A stretch of DNA of 33,868 bases, taken from contig JAJQFI010000015.1 in the NCBI GenBank assembly GCA_021201235.1, positions 1-33,868 on the forward strand. The letters are read 5' to 3'. Each line of letters begins with the position of its first letter. Position 1 is the first letter of the stretch. A program made the translations under genes and the position numbers. This stretch comes from Oscillospiraceae bacterium. GTDB lineage: Bacteria; Bacillota; Clostridia; Oscillospirales; Ruminococcaceae. The notes under the pieces were generated by a model. It saw only the letters and a list, made by a program, of their open reading frames with translations, was not told the origin of the DNA and did no database searches. Below, one piece after another: positions 1-6,698 of this stretch.

Positions 1-53
1 CCAATGACACGGGGATTTTCAGTCCCCTGCTCTACCAACTGAGCTACAGAGGC
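1..53 (-). tRNA. tRNA-Phe (GAA), 3' end cut by the window edge
   Basis: The reverse complement folds as a tRNA. The acceptor strand GCCTCTG is followed by TA and the D arm GCTC...GAGC. The anticodon stem GGGGA/TCCCC encloses the loop CTGAAAA, giving anticodon GAA. The T arm and CCA end lie outside the window. It is the last visible member of a Val-Asp-Phe cluster read leftwards from the promoter at 290-318. Confidence 0.93.
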
Positions 54-76
54 ATCGCTTCCCCGAAAAAAGAGAA

Positions 77-153
77 TGGCGACCCGAACCGGGCTCGAAC
101 CGGTGACCTCTAGCGTGACAGGCTAGCGTTCTAACCAACTGAACTACCGGGCC
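77..153 (-). tRNA. tRNA-Asp (GTC)
   Basis: A complete cloverleaf on the reverse complement. The acceptor GGCCCGG pairs with TCGGGTC (two G-T wobbles), followed by discriminator G and an encoded CCA at 77-79. The anticodon stem CTAGC/GCTAG encloses CTGTCAC, anticodon GTC. The T arm ACCGG-TTCGAGC-CCGGT is canonical. It lies 5 bases from tRNA-Val and 23 from tRNA-Phe, consistent with one precursor transcript. Confidence 0.95.
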
Positions 154-158
154 ACAGA

Positions 159-234
159 TGGTGGGAACAATAGGGCTCGAACCTATGACCCCCTGCTTGT
201 AGGGCAGATGCTCTCCCAGCTGAGCTATGCTCCC
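159..234 (-). tRNA. tRNA-Val (TAC)
   Basis: A complete cloverleaf on the reverse complement. The acceptor GGGAGCA pairs with TGTTCCC, followed by discriminator A and CCA (159-161). The anticodon stem TCTGC/GCAGG (one wobble) encloses CCTACAA, anticodon TAC. The T arm is ATAGG-TTCGAGC-CCTAT. It is the first tRNA of the cluster, about 50 bases downstream of the predicted start site. Confidence 0.95.
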
Positions 235-289
235 ATCTGTCTTCGCTTCCACTGGAAGCGATTCGCTCCTATCTCGAAGCGACTTGTAT

Positions 290-318
290 ATTATATATCG
301 GCTTGGGCGATTTGTCAA
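290..318 (-). promoter_or_regulatory. sigma-A promoter of the tRNA-Val-Asp-Phe cluster
   Basis: On the minus strand a perfect TTGACA (313-318) is separated by 17 bases from a perfect TATAAT (290-295). It points at the three tRNAs with a predicted start near 283. Stable-RNA genes normally carry near-consensus promoters of this kind. Confidence 0.9.
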
Positions 319-352
319 GCCCTTTTTTCAAAAAATTTTTCGGATTTTGAAA

Positions 353-1270
353 TCAGGGCTCGCTCTCACAAATTGCCTCATAAAGCCGATCAAACATCGG
401 AAGTAATTCGTCGAAATTCTCCTGCATTTTCTCCAATTTCGTGCCACTGAGTTCCTGCGGCTGACGCATGCCGATATAAAGCTCGTCCGGCATCGCTTCC
501 CACCTGAGCTCTTCGCGTGTCAGGGCACAGCTGAGCCTGATTCCGTATTCGGTCATGCAGTCATCGTCATATCCCTCGTCCTGGGTGAAGTCGTGAACCT
601 CAAACTCCGTGGTGCCGTCGGAAATAATCATGATATTGTCGCCGGTCATGAGCTGGGTCATTATCTGAGCCTGCGCAGAGGTGGAGGAAGTGACGTCCTC
701 AAGGTCGCTGAGAACGATATTATAGACCAGAACGTGGACATAGCCGTTGCCGTCGAGGTCGTCGCAATACTGCTCAAGGAACTCCTCGACCTTCTCGGTT
801 CTCGCATAGAGGGAATTGTTTTCCATAACGACGAGGACGGTCATGTCCGCCTTCTCGCTCGTCACCTGGGAGTAGATGATATACCCGCCTGCCGCTATGC
901 AGAAAACGACGAGGATAATTATCCACTTCGAACGGTACCAGATGTTGTCAAGCTTTTCACCCAGCGTAAGCTCGGGTGTCTCTTCATGGACTTCCTTTAT
1001 GGTGTCCGACTCCTCGATAACGCCCATCTTGAGCTTGGTGAGCTCGATTTTCTTCTCCTGGAGCTCCTTCTCGTGCTGAGCCCGAGCCGCTCTGTCCCCC
1101 TTCGACGCCTCCTCGCGAGCCTTGACCTCCTCGTCAAGATAGAGCATCACGTCGGTCTTGGGCTTGTCCGGCATCTCGGAAGGGTGAACCTCGCCCTCCG
1201 GAACCGTCTCAACCTGCTCGCCGTCCTCACTTAAAATCTTGTCTTTTTCGTTTTCGTTCTGTTGAGACAT
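353..1270 (-). CDS. Unknown single-pass membrane protein with long acidic N-terminal region
   Basis: I do not recognise the family. The 305-residue protein begins with about 110 polar, very charged residues. These include a probable coiled coil at about 45-85 rich in Glu, Lys and Arg. One hydrophobic helix follows at about 116-134 (WIIILVVFCIAAGGY), then a C-terminal domain of about 165 residues. With no signal peptide and positive residues (YRSK) just before the helix, the long N-terminus is probably cytoplasmic and the C-terminal domain outside. The ATG is preceded by AAGGAGG at good spacing. Uracil-DNA glycosylase lies directly upstream on the same strand (20-base gap), so the two are probably co-transcribed. 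The gene ends about 35 bases before the tRNA promoter. Confidence 0.8.
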   Translation of the reverse strand: MSQQNENEKDKILSEDGEQVETVPEGEVHPSEMPDKPKTDVMLYLDEEVKAREEASKGDRAARAQHEKELQEKKIELTKLKMGVIEESDTIKEVHEETPELTLGEKLDNIWYRSKWIIILVVFCIAAGGYIIYSQVTSEKADMTVLVVMENNSLYARTEKVEEFLEQYCDDLDGNGYVHVLVYNIVLSDLEDVTSSTSAQAQIMTQLMTGDNIMIISDGTTEFEVHDFTQDEGYDDDCMTEYGIRLSCALTREELRWEAMPDELYIGMRQPQELSGTKLEKMQENFDELLPMFDRLYEAICESEP

Positions 1271-1290
1271 TGGGACCTCCTTATCTCATA

Positions 1291-1971
1291 TCAACTATGC
1301 GTTTCTCCCACCTGCCAATTAATCGGCGCCTCGCCGTTCTCCGCTAAGAACTGGTTCGTCCTTGAAAACGGTCTTGAGCCGAAGAAGCCGTTGAACGCCG
1401 AAAGCGGGCTTGGGTGGGCGGATTCTATAATCAGGTGTTGAGGGCTCGTGATAAGAGCCTTCTTGCTCCTTGCGTTCGCGCCCCAGAGGATGAAAACTAT
1501 CGGACTTTCGCGATCGTTGAGCTTTCTTATAATCTCGTCCGTGAGAATTTCCCAGCCTTTGCCCTTATGGGAATTCGCCTGCCCACGACGGACGGTGAGC
1601 ACCGTGTTCAAGAGGAGCACGCCCTGCTTCGCCCACGAGGTCAGATCCCCCGTTTTTGCCGGAGGGATGCCGAGGTCGGTTTCGAGCTCCTTATAGATGT
1701 TCTTCAGGGACGGCGGCAGAGCTGTCCCATCCTGCACGGAAAAGCAGAGCCCATGCGCCTGCCCGGGCTCGTGATAGGGGTCCTGCCCGAAAATTACCAC
1801 CTTGACAGAGCTATAGGGCGTGAGCTTGAGCGCCGTGTATATGTGATACATGTCGGGATAGACAGTGTTACTTGAATACTCCGTCTTGAGAAAATCGCGG
1901 AGCTCGAGGTAGTAGTCCTTCTCGAACTCGCCGCCGATTACCTCATCCCAGTCGTTACCGATGACGACCAT
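1291..1971 (-). CDS. ung: Uracil-DNA glycosylase (family 1)
   Basis: Removes uracil from DNA as the first step of base excision repair. From the ATG at 1971 the protein has 226 residues, normal for family 1. It shows the water-activating motif GQDPYH at residues 62-67 (catalytic Asp64), the LLLN strand with the uracil-reading Asn at 122, and the HPSPLS motif with the catalytic His at 186. A longer in-frame TTG start at 2007 exists. I prefer the ATG because the extra 12 codons overlap a small upstream coding sequence with its own strong ribosome site. The ATG follows that stop codon by one base, so translation is probably coupled, which explains why no clear Shine-Dalgarno precedes it. Confidence 0.95.
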   Translation of the reverse strand: MVVIGNDWDEVIGGEFEKDYYLELRDFLKTEYSSNTVYPDMYHIYTALKLTPYSSVKVVIFGQDPYHEPGQAHGLCFSVQDGTALPPSLKNIYKELETDLGIPPAKTGDLTSWAKQGVLLLNTVLTVRRGQANSHKGKGWEILTDEIIRKLNDRESPIVFILWGANARSKKALITSPQHLIIESAHPSPLSAFNGFFGSRPFSRTNQFLAENGEAPINWQVGETHS

Positions 1972-1972
1972 A

Positions 1973-2074
1973 TCAGATAAACAGGGTGTAGAGCGACGAA
2001 TAAACAATCGCCGCCAACAGGAACACGACTATCAGTATTACGAATATTCTTGCGATAATGGGTTTCTTCTTCAT
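1973..2074 (-). CDS. Tiny single-pass membrane peptide (33 residues) coupled to ung
   Basis: A 33-residue reading frame starts MKKKPIIAR and continues as one strongly hydrophobic helix (about residues 10-27, rich in Ile, Val, Leu and Phe). It ends in TGA two bases before the ung ATG. A strong GGAGG lies seven bases upstream of the ATG, better than any site in front of ung itself. Size and layout (short Lys-rich start, one helix, few residues after it) resemble small Firmicutes membrane peptides such as the DUF4044 type, but I cannot assign the family. It may exist as a product or chiefly as a translational leader for ung. The run of hydrophobic codons makes coding more likely than chance. Confidence 0.7.
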   Translation of the reverse strand: MKKKPIIARIFVILIVVFLLAAIVYSSLYTLFI

Positions 2075-2083
2075 AAGAGCCTC

Positions 2084-2126
2084 CTAAACAAACTGCCGCC
2101 CGACATAGAAAAACCGGTCGAGCGGC
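2084..2126 (-). terminator. Possible intrinsic terminator after secG
   Basis: On the minus strand GCCGCTCGAC and GTCGGGCGGC (2117-2126 and 2095-2104) form a 10-base-pair stem with one wobble around a 12-base T-rich loop. It is followed by AGTTTGTTTA. The tail is weaker than a pure T run. It lies between secG and the small peptide/ung unit, so it may only attenuate read-through. Confidence 0.5.
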
Positions 2127-2156
2127 AACGTCAAATCAATTTCGGTCGAATTCGAC

Positions 2157-2408
2157 TCAACCTGCGAAGCGCGCTATAATATTTACAACGATGCAGACCA
2201 CATAAAGAAGTCCTACGACAATCTTGGTGACGAGATTAAGTCTTGCCTCACGAGTGTTCTTCATGTTTCTGCCGTAGAAGGAATCGCTTCCTCCGCTGAT
2301 GGCAGAGCTCATTCTCGCACTGTCGGTGTCTGTAAACATAATGATAAGAACTATAGCAATACTGCAAAGAAGCAGTATGATTCCGCTGATTATATTGACA
2401 ACAGTCAT
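2157..2408 (-). CDS. secG: Preprotein translocase subunit SecG
   Basis: SecG is a small subunit of the SecYEG channel that stimulates SecA-driven export. The 83-residue protein has the family's two-helix hairpin: helix one at about 3-24 and helix two at about 60-80. Between them is the conserved Ser/Gly-rich cytoplasmic loop (RMSSAISGGSDSFYGRN). The ATG is preceded by GGAGGG at seven bases. A promoter at 2448-2476 serves it independently of glgP upstream. Confidence 0.93.
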   Translation of the reverse strand: MTVVNIISGIILLLCSIAIVLIIMFTDTDSARMSSAISGGSDSFYGRNMKNTREARLNLVTKIVVGLLYVVCIVVNIIARFAG

Positions 2409-2447
2409 CTTTTGCCCTCCAATCCGATAGAAATAGCATTTTAAAAG

Positions 2448-2476
2448 ATTATAACATGTCTCAAGATAAAATGCAA
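2448..2476 (-). promoter_or_regulatory. Promoter of secG
   Basis: Minus strand: TTGCAT (2471-2476), 17-base spacer, TATAAT (2448-2453). The predicted start is about 35 bases upstream of the secG ATG, whose GGAGG follows at the right distance. It lies between the glgP stop and secG. Confidence 0.7.
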
Positions 2477-2500
2477 TAGTGAAAAGGTGAAAATTTCGCT

Positions 2501-4912
2501 TTACTTCGAAAATCCCCAGATATTCTTTGCATACTCATCAACCGAGCGGTCGGCGGAGAATCTGCCGGCGTTCGCGATGTTCATGAGAGACATTCTCTGC
2601 CACTTGAGAGTATCCTGATAAATCTTCGAAACCTCTGCCTGAGCGCTTCTATAGGACTCGAAGTCCGCAAGAACCATGTAGGGGTCGGAGTGCTTGTAGG
2701 AGGATACAACATCGTCAAATCTGTTGCCGTTGATGCCGTTTGCAATCTTGTCGACTGCCGCCTTGATAACGGGGTCGCAATTATAGAGCTGTTCGGGACG
2801 ATAGCCCTGACGCTTGAGGTTCTCGACCTCTTCAACGGTCATACCGAAGTTGATTATGTTGTCCTGTCCCGCAGCCTCGCCGATTTCGATGTTGGCTCCG
2901 TCCTTGGTGCCGAGGGTTACGGCGCCGTTAAGCATGAACTTCATGTTGCCGGTTCCGCTCGCTTCCGTTCCGGCGAGTGAAATCTGCTCGGAAACCTCGG
3001 ATGCGGGCATGAGGAGCTCGGAGAGGGTTACGTTATAATTCTCGAGGAAGACAACGGAAAGCTTCTCGTTGATCTTCGGGTTCTTCTTGATCTCTTCGCC
3101 GAGAGACCAGATGAGCTTTATAATCTGCTTTGCGAGATAATAGCCGGGAGCCGCCTTTGCCGCGAAGATATAGGTCTTCGGCTGAACGTCGAGGTCGGGG
3201 TTCTCAAGGAGCCTGTTATACTCGGAAACGATGTTGAGAGCATTGAGGTGCTGTCTCTTGTATTCGTGAAGTCTCTTGATCTGAACATCGAAGAGGGTGT
3301 CGGGGTTGATGACAACGCCGGTCTCCGCCTTAATCTTCTTGGCGAATGCCTGCTTGTTCTTCTTCTTGACCTCGGCGAGACGCTGGAGAACCTCCGGGTC
3401 ATCCGCATACTTCTCGAACTTCTTGAGCTGGTTTGCGTCCTTAAGGTAGCCCTTGCCGATGGTGTCGTCAAGAAGCTTGCAGAGCTCGGGGTTCGACTGA
3501 TAGAGCCATCTGCGGTATGCGATACCGTTTGTGACGTTTGTGAACTTCTCGGGAGTGTTCTCGTACTCGTTTGCGAAGACGTCGCGCTTGATGATTTCCG
3601 AGTGAATCTGGGAAACGCCGTTGACATGGTGGCAGACCGCAACACAGAGCTTAGCCATGTGAACCTTGTTGTTCTGGATGATGGACATGGAAGTTACCTT
3701 CTCATGGTCGTGATACTTCTCCCAGAGCTCGGCGCAATAGCGGTTGTTTATCTCAACGATGATGGAGTAAACTCTCGGAATAACGGTCTTCAAGAGGTCG
3801 CTGTCCCACTTCTCAAGAGCTTCCGCCATGACGGTGTGGTTGGTATAAGCGAAGCAACCGGACACAATCTTATAGGCATCGTCCCACGAATAGCCGCAAT
3901 CGTCGAGGAGAATTCTCATCAGCTCGGGGATTGCGAGGGTCGGATGGGTATCGTTAATCTGGATTGCGACCTTATCGGCGAGATTGTCAAGAGTGCCGTA
4001 AGTAGCCATGTGGTGGTTTACGATATCGGCGACCGATGCGGCGCACATGAAGTACTGCTGACGGAGTCTCAGGGACTTGCCGTCGTTATGGTTGTCGTTA
4101 GGATAGAGAACCTTCGAGATAGCCTGAGCGGTGATATTCTGCCCGAGAGCCGCCGCATAGTTTCCGGAGTTGAACTTGTTCATATCGAACGACGGGCTGA
4201 TAGCCTTCCAGAGACGGAGCTTTGAAACAGCGTCGCTGTCATAGCCGGAGACATACATGTCATACGGCTCGGCGATAACGGTGGTGTAGTTCTCAAGGTT
4301 TACATGGTGATACTGATTGTTCCAATATTCCTTGAGGACGCCGTCGAAGTGAATCTCAATCTGGGATTCGGAATGCTCGACGAGCCAGCACTTGCCGCCC
4401 GGGAGCCAGTTGTCGGGGAGCTCATCCTGCCAGCCGTTTTCGAGCTTCTGGCGGAAGATTCCGTACTCATAAAGAATCGAATATCCGGTTGCCGGATAGC
4501 CGTCGGTTGCAAGACCGTCAAGGTAGCAAGCGGCGAGTCTTCCAAGACCACCGTTACCGAGACCTGCGTCCGGCTCCTGCTCATAGATGGATTCAAGGTT
4601 TGCGCCCAGATCCTTCAAAGCGCCCTGAGCCGCCTTGACCATGCCGAGATTATAGAGGTTGGTCTTCAAAGACCGACCCATTAAGAATTCCATTGAAATG
4701 TAGTAAACCTGCTTCTTACCCTCGGAATGAACCTTGGTGGTGTACTTGTGGCGCTTGTCGGAAAGCTCTCTTGTGATGATGTAAGCAAGAGCCTCATAAA
4801 GCTGCCTGTCCGAAGCCAGCTCCGGAGAAATACCGTACTTCACGTCAAGAACGTTGACGATTTCCTCTTTGAGTCCTTCCTTGGTGTAACGCTTGTTAAT
4901 AGCCTTAGGCAT
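2501..4912 (-). CDS. glgP: Glycogen/maltodextrin phosphorylase
   Basis: Cleaves alpha-1,4-glucan ends with phosphate to give glucose-1-phosphate, using pyridoxal phosphate. From the ATG at 4912 it has 803 residues, the usual length. The C-terminal catalytic half carries the cofactor motif EASGTGNMKF, with the Schiff-base Lys at about residue 658, followed by the conserved NGAVTLGTKDGANIEI segment. The N-terminal half contains GNGGLGRLAACYLD and IQINDTHPTLAIPELMR, both phosphorylase signatures. An upstream in-frame ATG would add five residues, but it overlaps the ribosome site. GGAGGG sits eight bases before 4912, so that start is chosen. The gene is monocistronic, with its own promoter at 5010-5039; no other glycogen gene is nearby. 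Confidence 0.97.
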   Translation of the reverse strand: MPKAINKRYTKEGLKEEIVNVLDVKYGISPELASDRQLYEALAYIITRELSDKRHKYTTKVHSEGKKQVYYISMEFLMGRSLKTNLYNLGMVKAAQGALKDLGANLESIYEQEPDAGLGNGGLGRLAACYLDGLATDGYPATGYSILYEYGIFRQKLENGWQDELPDNWLPGGKCWLVEHSESQIEIHFDGVLKEYWNNQYHHVNLENYTTVIAEPYDMYVSGYDSDAVSKLRLWKAISPSFDMNKFNSGNYAAALGQNITAQAISKVLYPNDNHNDGKSLRLRQQYFMCAASVADIVNHHMATYGTLDNLADKVAIQINDTHPTLAIPELMRILLDDCGYSWDDAYKIVSGCFAYTNHTVMAEALEKWDSDLLKTVIPRVYSIIVEINNRYCAELWEKYHDHEKVTSMSIIQNNKVHMAKLCVAVCHHVNGVSQIHSEIIKRDVFANEYENTPEKFTNVTNGIAYRRWLYQSNPELCKLLDDTIGKGYLKDANQLKKFEKYADDPEVLQRLAEVKKKNKQAFAKKIKAETGVVINPDTLFDVQIKRLHEYKRQHLNALNIVSEYNRLLENPDLDVQPKTYIFAAKAAPGYYLAKQIIKLIWSLGEEIKKNPKINEKLSVVFLENYNVTLSELLMPASEVSEQISLAGTEASGTGNMKFMLNGAVTLGTKDGANIEIGEAAGQDNIINFGMTVEEVENLKRQGYRPEQLYNCDPVIKAAVDKIANGINGNRFDDVVSSYKHSDPYMVLADFESYRSAQAEVSKIYQDTLKWQRMSLMNIANAGRFSADRSVDEYAKNIWGFSK

Positions 4913-5009
4913 TTTAAATCCCTCCAAAAGATAGATTTTAATAGCTTACGGTAAACGAGACCCGAAGCCCCGTTCCCCTTGTTGATTTCAAGTATACTTT
5001 GCCTTGCTT

Positions 5010-5039
5010 ATTATAATACATCAAACGGGGGAATGTCAA
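5010..5039 (-). promoter_or_regulatory. Promoter of glgP
   Basis: Minus strand: TTGACA (5034-5039), 18-base spacer, TATAAT (5010-5015). This gives a leader of about 90 bases before the glgP ATG at 4912. Confidence 0.85.
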
Positions 5040-5073
5040 TAGTTAATTTGAAACGGGGCTTTTTAAAAGAAAT

Positions 5074-5097
5074 AAAAAAAGCCGTTGACAAAACGGC
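5074..5097 (-). terminator. Intrinsic terminator of the toxin messenger
   Basis: On the minus strand GCCGTT-TTGTC-AACGGC is followed by seven T residues: a perfect 6-base-pair stem, 5-base loop and T run. It ends transcription coming from the promoter at 5464-5492. The same bases contain the TTGACA of the opposing plus-strand promoter (5085-5090). Confidence 0.88.
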
Positions 5098-5113
5098 ACT
5101 CATGAGTTATAAT
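5085..5113 (+). promoter_or_regulatory. Promoter of the antisense (antitoxin) RNA
   Basis: Plus strand: TTGACA (5085-5090), 17 bases, TATAAT (5108-5113), a perfect consensus. Predicted start about 5120. No long reading frame with a ribosome site follows, which fits a non-coding transcript. Confidence 0.88.
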
Positions 5114-5119
5114 AGATGA

Positions 5120-5240
5120 CAGAGAAGTGGAACTGCCGCTAACAGTTCCGAGTCAACCTCACAAGTACGGATTTAACATCCGTATAGGGGTGGAAAGTGA
5201 CCGTCACCGTTTGCTTAAGTTACAGGGCGGTTATTTTTTT
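5120..5240 (+). ncRNA. Predicted antisense antitoxin RNA, about 120 nt
   Basis: The transcript from the consensus promoter folds into consecutive elements: a hairpin GGAACTG/CAGTTCC (5129-5149), a hairpin TACGGAT/ATCCGTA (5166-5184), and a terminator-like stem ACCGTC/GGCGGT (5200-5231, one wobble) followed by TATTTTTTTC. It is fully complementary to the 3' untranslated part of the toxin messenger and overlaps the last codons of the peptide. This is the layout of RatA-type antitoxins paired with TxpA-type toxins, which act by duplex formation and RNase III cleavage. The class assignment is inference from architecture; I saw no extended sequence identity to a named RNA. Confidence 0.72.
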
Positions 5241-5323
5241 CGTCCGTCTGACCAAACGTCGAACAGCTTAAAAACAACTGTAAACACTAAACTCAGAAGC
5301 AATAAAACTTCGGAAGTTGTCAT
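5231..5323 (-). CDS. Putative type I toxin, 30-residue hydrophobic peptide
   Basis: The 30-residue frame starts MTTSEVLLLLS, continues as one hydrophobic helix (about residues 5-22), and ends with a charged tail DVWSDGRKK. This matches the pattern of the small holin-like toxins of Firmicutes (TxpA/BsrG-like, Hol_Tox type): an N-terminal polar cap with Glu, one helix, then a basic C-terminus. GGGAGG lies about nine bases before the ATG. The messenger would run from about 5457 to 5074, with a 134-base leader containing a hairpin (5373-5391), and be opposed by the antisense RNA at 5120-5240. Such peptides insert in the membrane and stop growth when unpaired. The module sits between glgP and phage lysis genes, a common place for this class. 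Confidence 0.75.
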   Translation of the reverse strand: MTTSEVLLLLSLVFTVVFKLFDVWSDGRKK

Positions 5324-5463
5324 GCTTATCGACCTCCCTTATTTTATGTAATCTCTGTGGGGCAGAAACTACCGGAGCAGTAACTGCTCCGCAGGAAGAG
5401 GTCGACCATATTGAGTCGCAAGCATGTATACCTACTTTTGACTCTCACTTCTCTGTCGCTATA

Positions 5464-5492
5464 ATTGTACACTATAAAGTATTTTTTGTCAA
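5464..5492 (-). promoter_or_regulatory. Promoter of the toxin messenger
   Basis: Minus strand: TTGACA (5487-5492), 17 bases, TACAAT (5464-5469). Predicted start about 5457. It faces the promoter at 5085-5113; the two transcribe towards each other across about 340 bases. Confidence 0.85.
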
Positions 5493-5515
5493 CACATTTC
5501 TAAATTTCGACAAAT

Positions 5516-5543
5516 AAAAAGCCGTCTGCGCGACGGCTTTTTT
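5516..5543. terminator. Bidirectional terminator after the phage lysis genes
   Basis: AAAAA, the stem GCCGTC-TGCGC-GACGGC (5521-5537), then TTTTTT. It works on either strand by sequence. It immediately follows the endolysin stop codon on the minus strand (the TAA lies in the A/T tract), so it most likely ends the phage operon. Confidence 0.9.
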
Positions 5544-6183
5544 AGCTTCTGATAACATTCAACCCTTTAGATTCAATAATCCTCCTGTAGTCCTTATACG
5601 CCACATCCTGATCGAGTCGGGAGGGATAGACGCCCTGAAGGACCTCGGACGAGGAGTATTGCCAGATGCCTAAAATCGGGTAGGTGTAGAGGACTTTGCG
5701 ACGCTCTTCGCTCGTGTAGCATGCGAGCCAGACGTCGAAGTGTCTGAGCCTATCCATGTCGAGATAGTGCTTGATGAAGTTCGCATAGGAATAGAGCATC
5801 GCATAACAACCGGCGTCCTCGATTTCGGTTAAGAATCTGAGGGCGATGTCGGTGCACTTCTCTTTGCCGAGCGCCTTCTGCGTGCCGTCCTCGATGTCGT
5901 ATACTATCGGATGGGTGAGCCTCTTGCCCTTAATCCACGAGAGCATCATTCTCGCCTCTGTCGAAGCCTGCTCCTCGGTTGTGGCGTAGCTATAGAGATA
6001 CGCCCCGACGGACAGCCCTGCGGCTCTTGCCTTCGAATAGTGGCTGTCGAATGCCGAATCCTTGCCCTTAAGGCTCCCCGCCTTCGCCATGACGAAGCTG
6101 TAGCCGAGGTCTTTGAGCTCCTCATAGTCCATCCTCATCGGCGACTGATATTTTGAAACGTCTATGCCTTTGTATTCGCTCAT
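5542..6183 (-). CDS. Phage endolysin, GH25 lysozyme
   Basis: Hydrolyses beta-1,4 bonds between MurNAc and GlcNAc in peptidoglycan. The 213 residues are a single GH25 domain. The first strand is GIDVSKYQ (Asp8); the catalytic pair is in YDIED (Asp96 and Glu98), preceded by HPIV; and GIWQYSS lies near the C-terminus. There is no signal peptide and no cell-wall-binding repeat, so export would depend on the holin encoded directly upstream. Its ATG overlaps the holin stop (ATGA). Position at the end of the operon is standard for phage lysis cassettes. Confidence 0.93.
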   Translation of the reverse strand: MSEYKGIDVSKYQSPMRMDYEELKDLGYSFVMAKAGSLKGKDSAFDSHYSKARAAGLSVGAYLYSYATTEEQASTEARMMLSWIKGKRLTHPIVYDIEDGTQKALGKEKCTDIALRFLTEIEDAGCYAMLYSYANFIKHYLDMDRLRHFDVWLACYTSEERRKVLYTYPILGIWQYSSSEVLQGVYPSRLDQDVAYKDYRRIIESKGLNVIRS

Positions 6184-6428
6184 TTATATTCCTCCTGTTC
6201 TTCCGGATTATCTTTCTTGCCTGTAATCTGCTTTGAAATAGTTATCGCCGCCGTGAGGACTCCCTCAACTCCACTGCAACCCATAACGCAGGTGATGAGG
6301 GTGTCCGGCACAGCGTCTTTTATATAAAATGTCACAATCATCGCTATTGTGAATAGTCCCATGAAGCCTCCGAGAATGATAAGCACTCTGTCAATCGTCC
6401 CGAGAGGCTTTTTGTCTGTCTTTTTCAT
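6180..6428 (-). CDS. Phage holin
   Basis: An 82-residue protein with two hydrophobic helices (about 14-36 and 42-64), a basic N-terminus (MKKTDKK) and a charged tail ending EEQEEYK. Two helices with a charged C-terminus, and placement directly before a GH25 endolysin with a 4-base overlap, indicate a holin that permeabilises the membrane. Its start overlaps the stop of the preceding gene (TAATG). I see no residue-level signature that fixes the exact holin family. Confidence 0.82.
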   Translation of the reverse strand: MKKTDKKPLGTIDRVLIILGGFMGLFTIAMIVTFYIKDAVPDTLITCVMGCSGVEGVLTAAITISKQITGKKDNPEEQEEYK

Positions 6429-6688
6429 TACCTATGAGCCTGCTGGTTAAGATACTTGTCAAGCTTGTCCTTTGCGGTTGTGACAGCGTGATTAGCGCCT
6501 AATTGTCCCAATCCGTCGAGGCAAGCCGAGAGTGCGAAGCATATAAGCGTATTTTCTTCCTTGATTCTAAGAATTTCCGCCGCCTGCTTCTTCTGTCCCA
6601 AATACCACTTCACTATCGACACGGCAAACCCCGAAGCCACGGTCAGCGCAGAGATTACCGATGCCGTTTTGATTATCATGTCAGCCAT
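6428..6688 (-). CDS. Small holin-associated phage membrane protein
   Basis: From the ATG at 6688 (AAGGAGG at good spacing) the product has 86 residues. One hydrophobic helix at about 4-25 is followed by a WYLGQKKQ turn, a helical Glu/Lys segment with EEN, and a C-terminal segment with ACLDGLGQLG, ending LNQQAHR. Small phage proteins of this pattern are common before holins in Firmicutes prophages and may act as a second holin or holin regulator (XhlA-like layout). A longer frame upstream would add an Arg-rich stretch lying within the neighbouring gene's 3' end and is not supported. Confidence 0.75.
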   Translation of the reverse strand: MADMIIKTASVISALTVASGFAVSIVKWYLGQKKQAAEILRIKEENTLICFALSACLDGLGQLGANHAVTTAKDKLDKYLNQQAHR

Positions 6689-6698
6689 TTCTGCCTCC

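Noticed and set aside
593-1234. Long plus-strand frame opposite the first membrane protein
   Set aside because: Complement of a coding sequence with a good ribosome site; the opposite frame is low-complexity Leu/Val/Arg and has no start signal. The same applies to the long frames opposite glgP, tuf and fusA.
5120-5240. Plus-strand RNA as a riboswitch or a leader of a short plus-strand coding frame
   Set aside because: The frame has no ribosome site and no hydrophobic or family pattern, and no gene follows in the same direction; complementarity to the opposing peptide messenger explains it better.
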